From Streptomyces sp. NRRL F-4489 (GTDB lineage: Bacteria; Actinomycetota; Actinomycetes; Streptomycetales; Streptomycetaceae), in NCBI RefSeq assembly GCF_001509485.1, contig NZ_LLZI01000038.1:1-13112 (forward strand): 13,112 nucleotides of DNA, in the 5' to 3' direction. Below, piece by piece: positions 1-6,169 of the stretch (position 1 is the stretch's first letter; every line of letters starts with the position of its first letter). The notes beneath the pieces are model-generated. The model had not been told where the DNA came from, ran no database searches, and saw only the letters and a list, made by a program, of their open reading frames with translations. The position numbers and the translations under genes are program-made.

Positions 1-27
1 CCCACCCCCACTCCACCCCCCAACCAC

Positions 28-56
28 TGGACTCCATACCGACTAGTCGGCATGAT
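28..56 (+). promoter_or_regulatory. Candidate promoter with embedded TetR-type operator
   Basis: Positions 36-53 form an 18-bp near-perfect dyad (ATACCGACTAGTCGGCAT) whose half-sites match at 8 of 9 positions; its core CCGACTAGTCGG (39-50) is perfectly palindromic. TGGACT (28-33) resembles a -35 box and CATGAT (51-56) a -10 box, with exactly 17 bases between them, so the dyad fills the spacer. A bound repressor would block RNA polymerase. A related dyad lies upstream of the SDR gene at 5848-5865, on the other side of the TetR gene. The dyad is seen directly; the promoter boxes are weak matches and the regulator assignment is inferred. Confidence 0.65.
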
Positions 57-88
57 CAGGCGCACGGGCCCGCCGGCCCCCCGGCCGT

Positions 89-120
89 CCGACCGCCCGA
101 CCACCCGACGACCCGACCAC
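89..120 (+). repeat. 8-bp tandem repeat x4 in leader
   Basis: Four head-to-tail 8-mers, CCGACCGC, CCGACCAC, CCGACGAC and CCGACCAC, fill the untranslated leader and stop 14 bases before the GGAGGA Shine-Dalgarno of the kinase gene. The plus strand here is rich in C and A and very poor in T. It may be a slippage-prone simple repeat or an unstructured leader; no function can be read from it. Confidence 0.75.
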
Positions 121-145
121 CGTCCACTCCGCACGGAGGAGCACG

Positions 146-1195
146 ATGAGCAACGGCACCCCACCCCCGCCGGCCACCGGGGAGGCGCCCCCCGGCCTGG
201 ACCCGGAGCGCCTGCGGGCGCACCTCGACCGGGAGCGGCCGGGCCTGGTCTCCGGGCCGCTGCGCGCCCAGCTGATCGAGGGCGGGCGGTCCAACCTCAC
301 CTACCGCGTCACCGACGGCACCGCCTCCTGGGTCGTCCGCCGCCCGCCGCTGGGCCACGTCCTGGCCACCGCGCACGACATGGGGCGCGAGCACCGGGTG
401 ATCAGCGCGCTGCACGGGACGGCGGTGCCGGTGCCGGAGGCGCTGCTGCTGTGCGAGGACGAGACGGTCCTCGGCGCGCCGTTCTACGTGATGGAGCTGG
501 TGGCCGGGACCCCGTACCGCACGGTGGAGCAGCTGGCGCCCCTGGGGCCGGAGCGGACCCGGGCGGTGGTGCTGTCGCTGGTGGACACGCTGGTGGCGCT
601 GCACGCGGTGGATCCGGAGGCGGTCGGACTGGGCGACTTCGGGCGCCCGGACGGCTTCCTGGAGCGCCAACTGCGGCGCTGGGGCAAGCAGTTGGCGGCG
701 TCGAAGAACCGCGAACTGCCCGGTATCGACGCGCTCCACGAGGCTTTGGGCCGGGCGCTGCCCGCCTCCGGCGCGCCCGCCGTCGTCCACGGCGACTACC
801 GGCTGGACAACGTCCTGGTCGGCGCCGGCGACACCCTCACCGCCGTACTGGACTGGGAGATGTCCACGCTCGGCGACCCGCTGACCGACCTCGGGCTGCT
901 GGCGATGTACTGCACCGACCTGGGGCTGCCCGAGTCGCCGGTCAGCACCACCAGCGGCGCGCCGGGGCACCCCGGCCCGGACGAGCTGATCGCGCGCTAC
1001 GCCGAGCGCTCCGGGCGCGATGTGTCGGGGATCGCCTGGTACACCGCGTTCGCGTGGTTCAAACTCGCGGTGATCCTCGAAGGCATCCACTACCGCTACA
1101 CGCTCGGGCAGACCGTCGGCGCGGGCTTCGACCGGATCGGTGAGCTGGTACCGGTCTTCATCGACCGCGGACTGACCACCCTCAAGGAAGGCTGA
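146..1195 (+). CDS. APH-family phosphotransferase (ACAD10/11 kinase-domain type, LvaA-like)
   Basis: A 349-residue soluble kinase of the aminoglycoside phosphotransferase fold. Visible motifs are the glycine-rich loop GGRSNLTYRV (about 47-56), VVRRPP (63-68) in the first-lobe strand, the catalytic loop HGDYRLDN (215-222) with Asp217 and Asn222, and the metal-binding DWE (236-238) followed by STLGDPLTDLG. This wording, especially DWEMSTLGDPLTDL, is typical of the kinase domain fused to acyl-CoA dehydrogenase in animal ACAD10/ACAD11, not of antibiotic-resistance APHs. Known relatives phosphorylate the 4-hydroxyl of 4-hydroxyacyl-CoA (LvaA in Pseudomonas putida, ACAD10/11 in mammals). The ATG is chosen because GGAGGA (135-140) lies 5 bases upstream. 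The acyl-CoA dehydrogenase gene begins 7 bases after the stop, so the two domains fused in animals are split but co-transcribed here. The N-terminal 20 residues are Pro/Gly-rich and probably disordered. The family call is firm; the substrate is inferred. Confidence 0.9.
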   Translation: MSNGTPPPPATGEAPPGLDPERLRAHLDRERPGLVSGPLRAQLIEGGRSNLTYRVTDGTASWVVRRPPLGHVLATAHDMGREHRVISALHGTAVPVPEALLLCEDETVLGAPFYVMELVAGTPYRTVEQLAPLGPERTRAVVLSLVDTLVALHAVDPEAVGLGDFGRPDGFLERQLRRWGKQLAASKNRELPGIDALHEALGRALPASGAPAVVHGDYRLDNVLVGAGDTLTAVLDWEMSTLGDPLTDLGLLAMYCTDLGLPESPVSTTSGAPGHPGPDELIARYAERSGRDVSGIAWYTAFAWFKLAVILEGIHYRYTLGQTVGAGFDRIGELVPVFIDRGLTTLKEG

Positions 1196-1202
1196 CGCTC
1201 CG

Positions 1203-2426
1203 ATGGACTTCGCATTCGACGCCCGTACCGAGGAACTCCGCGCGCGGCTCTCGGCGTTCCTGACCGAGCACGTCTATCCGGCCGAGCAGGTGGCGGAGGA
1301 GCAGCGGGCCGCGCTCGCGTCGCCGTGGGACACCCCGCCGGTGGTGGAGGAGCTGAAGGCCGAGGCGCGGCGGCAGGGGCTGTGGAACCTCTTCCTGCCG
1401 GACGCGGAGTACGGTGCCGGGCTGACCAACCTCCAGTACGCGCCGTTGGCCGAACTCACCGGCCGCAGCCCGCAGTTGGCGCCCACCGCGCTGAACTGCG
1501 CGGCGCCGGACACCGGCAACATGGAGGTGCTGGCGCAGTTCGGCGACGCGGAGCAGCGCAAGCGGTGGCTGGAACCGCTGCTGGCCGGGGAGATCCGGTC
1601 GGCGTTCGCGATGACCGAGCCGGACGTGGCGTCGTCGGACGCCACCAATATCGAGACCCGGATCGAACGGGACGGCGACGAGTACGTCATCAACGGCCGC
1701 AAGTGGTACATCTCCGGCGCGATGAACCCGCTGTGCCAGATCTTCATCGTCATGGGCAAGACCGACCCGGACGGCCCGGACCTCCGCCGCCAGCAGTCGA
1801 TGGTGCTGGTGCCGCGCGACACCCCCGGGCTCACGGTGCGCCGCGCCATGCGGGTGTACGGGTACGAGGACCACCACCACGGCGGGCACGCGGAGGTGGT
1901 CTTCGAGGACGTGCGGGTGCCGGTGGGGAATCTGATCGGCGAGGAGGGCGGCGGCTTCGCGATCGCGCAGGCGCGGCTGGGGCCGGGGCGGATCCACCAC
2001 TGCATGCGGCTGATCGGGATGGCCGAGCGGGCGATCGAGCTGATGTGCCGGCGGGCGGTGGCCCGTACGGCGTTCGGCAAACCGCTGGCCGGGCAGGGCG
2101 TGGTCCAGGAGTGGATCGCGGACGCCCGGGTGGCGGTGGAGCAGCTGCGGCTGCTGGTGCTGAAGACCGCGTGGCTGATGGACACCGTCGGCAACAAGGG
2201 GGCGCACACCGAGATCCAGGCCATCAAGATCGCGACGCCGCGGACGGTGGTGGACATCCTCGACAAGGCGGTGCAGCTGCACGGGGCGGGCGGCGTCAGC
2301 CAGGACTTCCCGCTGGCCGAACTGTGGGCCGCGGCCCGTACGCTCCGCCTGGCGGACGGCCCGGACGAGGTGCACCAGCGGTCGCTGGCGCGGCGGGAGT
2401 TGAAGCGGTATCGGTCGGAGGCGTAG
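1203..2426 (+). CDS. Acyl-CoA dehydrogenase, ACAD10/ACAD11 (LvaC-like) subfamily
   Basis: A 407-residue FAD flavoprotein of normal acyl-CoA dehydrogenase length. The N-terminal helical domain covers about 1-130, the flavin-contacting signature AFAMTEPDVASSD is at 134-146, the beta-domain ends near DVRVPVGNLIG (236-245), and the C-terminal helical domain follows. PGRIHHCMR (261-269) and GVSQDFPLA (364-372), with LRLADGPDEVH (381-391), are characteristic of the ACAD10/11 branch. In that branch the segment where many family members have Y-x-G-E-G reads HGAGGVSQD, so the usual glutamate is absent and the chemistry need not be a simple alpha,beta-dehydrogenation. AAGGAAGG at the end of the kinase gene serves as a rather distant Shine-Dalgarno (11 bases). 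The short 7-base gap to the kinase gene argues for one transcript and a shared substrate. It is probably cytoplasmic, passing electrons to ETF. Alternative role: an ordinary branched or medium-chain acyl-CoA dehydrogenase. Confidence 0.92.
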   Translation: MDFAFDARTEELRARLSAFLTEHVYPAEQVAEEQRAALASPWDTPPVVEELKAEARRQGLWNLFLPDAEYGAGLTNLQYAPLAELTGRSPQLAPTALNCAAPDTGNMEVLAQFGDAEQRKRWLEPLLAGEIRSAFAMTEPDVASSDATNIETRIERDGDEYVINGRKWYISGAMNPLCQIFIVMGKTDPDGPDLRRQQSMVLVPRDTPGLTVRRAMRVYGYEDHHHGGHAEVVFEDVRVPVGNLIGEEGGGFAIAQARLGPGRIHHCMRLIGMAERAIELMCRRAVARTAFGKPLAGQGVVQEWIADARVAVEQLRLLVLKTAWLMDTVGNKGAHTEIQAIKIATPRTVVDILDKAVQLHGAGGVSQDFPLAELWAAARTLRLADGPDEVHQRSLARRELKRYRSEA

Positions 2427-2435
2427 GGGGGCGTT

Positions 2436-2608
2436 GGGGTCCCGTACGGGGCGAGGGCGGGGTCCCGTACGGGCCGGGGGTGAGACCCCTACGGGCCGGG
2501 GCGGGATCCCTTACGGGCCGGGGGCGGGGCCCCGTAGGGGTCCGGGGCGGGGCCACCGTACGGCCGGGGCGGGGCCCCTAGGGCGGGGTCGAACGGTTCC
2601 CGTAGGGG
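2436..2608. repeat. Degenerate G-rich palindromic repeat array between convergent operons
   Basis: About seven degenerate units, each centred on CCCGTACGGG or a close variant (CCCCTACGGG, CCCTTACGGG, CCCCGTAGGGG), are separated by GGGGCGGGG-like runs. Clear cores sit at 2441-2450, 2464-2473, 2486-2495, 2508-2517, 2530-2540, 2553-2563 and 2599-2608, mostly 22-23 bases apart. Each core can form a small hairpin, and the intervening G-runs could form quadruplexes on the plus strand. The array fills the gap between the stop codons of the two convergent operons, so it may act as a bidirectional transcription barrier. No coding potential is supported. Confidence 0.7.
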
Positions 2609-2614
2609 TCGCGA

Positions 2615-2631
2615 GGCCCCCCTGCGGGGCC
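2615..2631. terminator. GC hairpin, candidate bidirectional terminator
   Basis: GGCCCC (2615-2620) and GGGGCC (2626-2631) form a perfect 6-bp stem around a 5-base loop, 43 bases past the TetR stop codon and downstream of the G-rich array seen from the acyl-CoA dehydrogenase side. There is no T-tract on either strand, which is common for Streptomyces terminators but makes the call tentative. Confidence 0.4.
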
Positions 2632-2673
2632 ACAACGACACACGAGACGGGGATATTCCCCCCGCCACAGCCG

Positions 2674-3279
2674 CTACGGCCGCAAAGCCCGCAGCAGCAG
2701 CCCCGCCAAGTGGTCGGCGACCTGCTGCGGGCTGAGCGGGCCGTCCTCGCGGTACCACGTACCGAGGTGGTGGACCGAGCCGAAGTGGTAGTCGACGACG
2801 AGGTCGGCGGGCACGTCCGCGGTGAACACGCCGCTGCGCTGGCCTTCCTCGATCAGCGCCCGGAACCGCTCGTGGTAGCGCCGGCGTTCGGCCCGTACCT
2901 GCTTGTCCTTCTCCGGGCTGAGGTGGTGCATCGACCGGAAGAAGATCTTGGTGTCGTCGAGGTTCTCGATGGTGGTGACCACGACGTCCGCGGCGGCGTC
3001 CCGCAGCCGCCGCTCCACCGGCGCGTCGGCGTCCGCGAAGTGGTCCAGCCGCTCCTGCTGGAGCCGCAGCACCCGCCCGTAGACCTCGTGGAGCAGATCC
3101 TCCTTGGATCCGAAGTAGTGGTACAGGGCGCCCTTGGTGACCCCCGCGGCGTCCACGATCTCCTGGACGGAGGTGCGGTCGTAGCCGCGTTCCGCGAAGA
3201 GCCTGGTCGCGGTGGCCAGCAGCCGCTGCGCGACGGGCTTCGCCGTGCCGTTGCCGTTGCCGTCCCTGATGCCGGCCAT
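2674..3279 (-). CDS. TetR/AcrR-family transcriptional regulator
   Basis: A 201-residue TetR-type DNA-binding protein. The N-terminal helix-turn-helix is plain: LLATATRLFAERGYDRTSVQEI (from about residue 20), then AAGVTKGALYHYFGSKEDLL (44-63) as turn, recognition helix and the helix-4 signature. The rest is an all-helical ligand-binding domain ending in DYHFGSVHHLGTWYREDGPLSPQQVADH, whose WYR-x-DG pattern recalls actinobacterial regulators that sense acyl-CoA esters, such as KstR2 (a resemblance only). The ATG at 3279 gives standard spacing to the HTH; an in-frame GTG three codons earlier (3288) is possible, and a longer reading from 3414 would overlap the ligase gene with low-complexity sequence. 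It lies 94 bases after the ligase stop as the last gene of the SDR-ligase operon. Paired operator-like dyads at 36-53 and 5848-5865 suggest it represses both its own operon and the convergent kinase-dehydrogenase pair. Confidence 0.92.
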   Translation of the reverse strand: MAGIRDGNGNGTAKPVAQRLLATATRLFAERGYDRTSVQEIVDAAGVTKGALYHYFGSKEDLLHEVYGRVLRLQQERLDHFADADAPVERRLRDAAADVVVTTIENLDDTKIFFRSMHHLSPEKDKQVRAERRRYHERFRALIEEGQRSGVFTADVPADLVVDYHFGSVHHLGTWYREDGPLSPQQVADHLAGLLLRALRP

Positions 3280-3318
3280 CGCCCTCACCCGTTCACCCGT
3301 TCCTCGTGTTCCGTGCCT

Positions 3319-3354
3319 GCGTGCGGTCCCGCCTGCGGTCCTGCCTGCGGTCCC
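3319..3354. repeat. 12-bp tandem repeat x3 between ligase and TetR genes
   Basis: Three adjacent 12-mers, GCGTGCGGTCCC, GCCTGCGGTCCT and GCCTGCGGTCCC, lie in the 94-base gap between the ligase stop and the TetR start. They are followed by a GC-only stretch (about 3355-3370). The repeat lengthens the spacer and probably uncouples TetR translation from the ligase. It looks like a slippage product; no regulatory role is evident. Confidence 0.7.
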
Positions 3355-3373
3355 GCGCGCGGGCCGCGCGTCC

Positions 3374-5026
3374 TCATGCGCGTCCGCGCAGCTCCCGACG
3401 GAGGATCTTGCCACTCGTGGTCTTGGGAAGCTCCGGCAGGATCTCCACCACCCGGGGGTATTTGTACGCGGCGAGGCGCTCCTTGCAGTAGGCGGCGAGT
3501 TCGGCGGGGTCGGGGGACGCGCCGGGACGCAGGCTGACGTACGCCTTGACGGTCTCCCCCCGGTAGGCGTCGGGCACGCCGACGACGGCGGCCTCGCGGA
3601 CCGCGGGATGGGTGTAGAGCACGTCCTCGACCTCGCGCGGCCACACCTTGAAGCCGGACGCGTTGATCATGTCCTTCTTGCGGTCCACGACGTACAGCCA
3701 GCCGTCGCGGTCCATGAAGCCGATGTCGCCGGTGCGCAGTTCGCCGTCCGGTATCGCCTCGGCGGTGGCGTCGGGGCGGCGCCAGTAGCCGGGGACGACC
3801 TGCGGGCCGCGCACGGCGATCTCGCCCTGCTCGCCGAACGGCACGTCGCGGCCGGCCTCGTCCACGATCCGCACCACGGTGTCCGGTCCTGGCAGGCCGA
3901 CCGCGAGGGTGCCGGAGACCTTGTCGACCGGCGCCTCCTTCCCGGGCGGGACGCTGGCGCAGGGCGCGGTGCACTCGGTCAGGCCGTAGCCGTTGTGGAT
4001 GTACGGGCCGAAGGCGGTGCGGAACTTCTCCACCAGCGCGGGCGGCAGGGGCGCGCCGCCGGAGTGCAGGGCGCGGAAGGAGGTGAAGTGGTCCGGGGTG
4101 GCGTCGGGGTGGGCGAGCAGGGCCATGTAGGCGGTGGCGGGGCCGACGGTGTAGGCGGGGCGGTGTTCGCGGAAGGCGTCCAGGACGGTGCCGGCGTCGA
4201 AGCGGTAGGCGAGCGAGAGGGTGCCGGCGCTCGCGAAGCAGGCGGCGAGTTCGCAGACCATGCCGGTGATGTGGAAGAGCGGGGCGAGCGCGAAGTATCC
4301 GGCGCCGTCCGGGAACTGGAGGCCGGTGCGCTGGCGTTCGGCATTGTAGGAGATGTTGCCGTGGGTGTTGGTGGCGCCCTTGGGGGTGCCGGAGGTGCCG
4401 GAGGTGTAGCTGATGAGCGCGAGGTCGGTGGCGGCCGGTTCGGGGGCGGCGGGGGCCGGTGCGCCGCAGCGGGCGGCGGTGAGCAGGTCGTCGGCGCCGT
4501 CCTGCGGGCCGGCGGGCGCGCCGCGCAGGACGCGGGGGTCGCCGCGGGTCTGCAGGCCGTGCTCGTCGGCGGTGACGGCGATCCGTACGGAGGGCGCGTC
4601 GGCGGCGGTGGCGCGCAGGAAGCCGGCCCAGGTGCGGTCGGCGCAGAGCACGGCGGTGGCCTCGGCGTCGTCGAGGATGTGCCGGGTCTCGGCCGCCTTG
4701 TACATGGGGTTGACGGGCACGACGATACCGCCGGCCTTCCAGACGGCGAGCGCGGCGAGCACGTAGTGGGGGGTGTTCTGGAGCATGACCACGGCCCGGT
4801 CGCCGGGCCGGAAGCCGCGGGCGGCGAGGTGTCCGGCGAGGCCGTCGGAGAGCGTGTCCGCCTCGGCGTAGGAGAGCCGGCCGTCGAAGTAGGCGAGGGC
4901 GGTGCGGTCGGGGACGCGGCGGGCGGCGGCCCGGAAGGCGTGCAGCGGGGAGGGCGGCGGCTGGACGGGGGCGCGCTGGGCGTCGGTGAGCTGGGCCAGC
5001 CACGGCTTGTCCTGGTAGGTGGTCAC
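3374..5026 (-). CDS. AMP-forming acyl-CoA synthetase (LvaE/FadD-like)
   Basis: A 550-residue ANL-superfamily adenylate-forming enzyme that activates a carboxylic acid as acyl-AMP and then transfers it to CoA. All core motifs are present: the phosphate loop YTSGTSGTPKG (207-217), the adenine-binding YGLTE (347-351), the ribose-binding Asp in RTGD (Asp434), the hinge DRKKDMINASGFKVWPREVE (448-467), and the catalytic lysine in TTSGK (Lys540). Length and order are normal for medium or long-chain acyl-CoA ligases; motifs alone do not reveal chain length. The GTG start at 5026 overlaps the SDR stop (GTGA, 4-base overlap) with GGGGGAGG just upstream, so translation is coupled. An in-frame extension upstream to 5446 runs antisense-like through the SDR gene and is rejected. 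In context it most likely generates the CoA thioester on which the SDR, kinase and dehydrogenase act. Confidence 0.93.
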   Translation of the reverse strand: MTTYQDKPWLAQLTDAQRAPVQPPPSPLHAFRAAARRVPDRTALAYFDGRLSYAEADTLSDGLAGHLAARGFRPGDRAVVMLQNTPHYVLAALAVWKAGGIVVPVNPMYKAAETRHILDDAEATAVLCADRTWAGFLRATAADAPSVRIAVTADEHGLQTRGDPRVLRGAPAGPQDGADDLLTAARCGAPAPAAPEPAATDLALISYTSGTSGTPKGATNTHGNISYNAERQRTGLQFPDGAGYFALAPLFHITGMVCELAACFASAGTLSLAYRFDAGTVLDAFREHRPAYTVGPATAYMALLAHPDATPDHFTSFRALHSGGAPLPPALVEKFRTAFGPYIHNGYGLTECTAPCASVPPGKEAPVDKVSGTLAVGLPGPDTVVRIVDEAGRDVPFGEQGEIAVRGPQVVPGYWRRPDATAEAIPDGELRTGDIGFMDRDGWLYVVDRKKDMINASGFKVWPREVEDVLYTHPAVREAAVVGVPDAYRGETVKAYVSLRPGASPDPAELAAYCKERLAAYKYPRVVEILPELPKTTSGKILRRELRGRA

Positions 5027-5796
5027 CGGGCCTCCCCCTGGAGTTCCTCCAGCTTGCCCTGGAGGTGGTTCATCGCGGTCAGCCAGTGATCGGGATCGGT
5101 GGCGCGGGCGGTGTAGTAGCCGGCCACCTCCGGGTGCGGCAGGACAAGGAAGCGGCCCTCGTCCATGGCGGCGAAGAGCGCGTCGGCGACGGCGTCCGGT
5201 TCGATGGCGGTCGGCGTCAGGACGAGGTCGCCGGCGATCCCGGTGGACGCGAGCATGTCGGTGCGTACGCCCTGGGGGCAGATGGCGTGGACGTCGATGC
5301 CGCGGTGGCGGTACGTCAGGGAGAGCCATTCGGCGAAGGCGTAGGCGGCGTGCTTCGTGACGCTGTAGGGGGCGGCGGCGACCATGGTGAGCAGACCGGC
5401 GGCGGAGACGGTGGAGACGAAGCGGCCGCCGCCGCGCGCCAGCCACTCCGGCACCAGCTCGCGGGCCGCCCGGACGTGCGCCATGACGTTGACGTCCCAG
5501 GCCAGGGCCCAGTCGTCCTCAGGGGCGTCGGGCCCGCCGCCGGTGCCGACGCCGGCGTTGGCGCAGAAGATGTCGATGGCCCCGCCGAGCGCCTCGCGCG
5601 CCGCGCCGACGATCCCCGAGGCGTCACCCGGCACCACCACCGCCCCGATCTCCTCCGCCGTCTTGCGGGCCTTGCCCTCGTCCAGGTCGTTGACCGCGAC
5701 CCGGGCCCCCTCCGCGGCGAACCGGCGGGCCAGCGCCGCCCCGATCCCCCCGCCCGCTCCGGTCACGACAACGGCCTTGTCCCGTACGGCTGCCAC
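5023..5796 (-). CDS. Short-chain dehydrogenase/reductase (LvaD-like candidate)
   Basis: A 257-residue classical SDR. The Rossmann glycine motif TGAGGGIG (12-19), the NAG motif (80-82), the catalytic serine in STVSAAG (about Ser131) and the YSVTK catalytic pair (Tyr144, Lys148) are all intact, as is the PQGV segment after the active site. ND at 36-37 after the second strand suggests NAD rather than NADP, but this is not decisive. The start is a GTG at 5796 with GAGGGAG about 8 bases upstream. It is the first gene of the operon, and its stop overlaps the ligase start by 4 bases. SDRs of this kind interconvert alcohols and ketones. Beside an acyl-CoA ligase and an LvaA/LvaC-like pair, the simplest role is reduction of a 4-ketoacyl-CoA to the 4-hydroxy form (or the reverse). 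A 3-hydroxyacyl-CoA dehydrogenase role in beta-oxidation is the alternative. Confidence 0.92.
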   Translation of the reverse strand: MAAVRDKAVVVTGAGGGIGAALARRFAAEGARVAVNDLDEGKARKTAEEIGAVVVPGDASGIVGAAREALGGAIDIFCANAGVGTGGGPDAPEDDWALAWDVNVMAHVRAARELVPEWLARGGGRFVSTVSAAGLLTMVAAAPYSVTKHAAYAFAEWLSLTYRHRGIDVHAICPQGVRTDMLASTGIAGDLVLTPTAIEPDAVADALFAAMDEGRFLVLPHPEVAGYYTARATDPDHWLTAMNHLQGKLEELQGEAR

Positions 5797-5847
5797 GCTG
5801 TGTCTCCCTCGGTCGTCCCACTGTCGCCGGCGTGTGCGCAGGGGGGC

Positions 5848-5865
5848 AGACTAACCAGTCGGTAT
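5848..5865 (-). promoter_or_regulatory. TetR-type operator upstream of the SDR-ligase-tetR operon
   Basis: Read on the minus strand, the site is ATACCGACTGGTTAGTCT. Its first nine bases are identical to the left half of the dyad at 36-53, and 13 of 18 positions agree overall; its own dyad is weaker (5 of 9). It ends 52 bases before the GTG start of the SDR gene, a normal promoter-region distance. I see no convincing -35/-10 pair around it. The similarity of two sites at the outer ends of two convergent operons is the main evidence that both are bound by the TetR protein encoded between them. Confidence 0.6.
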
Positions 5866-5914
5866 GTGCGGGCGGAAGGGGTGGTTTGCGTCAGAGGGCG
5901 GGGGCGGTCGGGGG

Positions 5915-6060
5915 CGTACGTGTCTGGGGTCGGCCCGCCGCGCCCAGGCGTTCGTACGTGACGAGGGGGCGGCCCGCCGCCGCGCCCGTGGCGTACGCCC
6001 GTGACGAGGGGCGACTCGCCCCACCCGTGACGTACGTCCATGACGCGGAGACGAGAAGGC
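5915..6060. repeat. ~39-bp imperfect tandem repeat, CGTACG-cored, 3.8 copies
   Basis: Units begin with CGTACG at 5915, 5953, 5992 and 6031, giving periods of 38, 39 and 39 bases. Shared internal words include TGACGAGGGG and CGGCCCGCC. The spacer here (5797-6169) lies between divergent genes and has no supported gene of its own. Minus-strand translation yields a repetitive Gly/Pro/Arg-rich peptide that looks like non-coding repeat. Related CGTACG-centred palindromes occur in the spacer at 2436-2608. The units are too degenerate and too tightly packed for a CRISPR array. Confidence 0.7.
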
Positions 6061-6119
6061 CGCCGGATGCGTTCCGCACCACCCCCGGGAGCGTTAGCGT
6101 GCGCAGCGGGACCCATCCG

Positions 6120-6152
6120 GTCGCCGACCGATCGCCGACCGGTCACCGGCCG
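6120..6152 (+). repeat. 11-bp motif repeated x3 before namZ
   Basis: GTCGCCGACCG, ATCGCCGACCG and GTCACCGGCCG follow head to tail with an 11-base period, close to one helical turn, and end 5 bases before the GGAGG of the NamZ-type gene. The spacing would place each copy on the same DNA face, so it could be a regulator-binding array; equally it could be slippage. A weak promoter-like TAGCGT (6095-6100) lies just upstream. Confidence 0.5.
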
Positions 6153-6169
6153 ATCACGGAGGTGCGCGC

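Noticed and set aside
146..1195. Aminoglycoside resistance phosphotransferase
   Set aside because: The sequence signatures and the adjoining acyl-CoA dehydrogenase point to the ACAD10/11-linked kinase branch, not to antibiotic modification.
3280..3414. Longer TetR start at 3414
   Set aside because: It would overlap the ligase gene and add 45 low-complexity residues partly encoded by the 12-bp repeat; the ATG at 3279 gives normal spacing to the HTH.
3212..5089. Long 625-residue open frame on the plus strand opposite the ligase and TetR genes
   Set aside because: It is a Gly/Val/Ala-rich antisense shadow with no domain motifs. The minus strand carries complete ANL and TetR signatures over the same bases.
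5915..6060. CRISPR array
   Set aside because: The repeat units are contiguous and degenerate with no unique spacers, and no cas genes are present.
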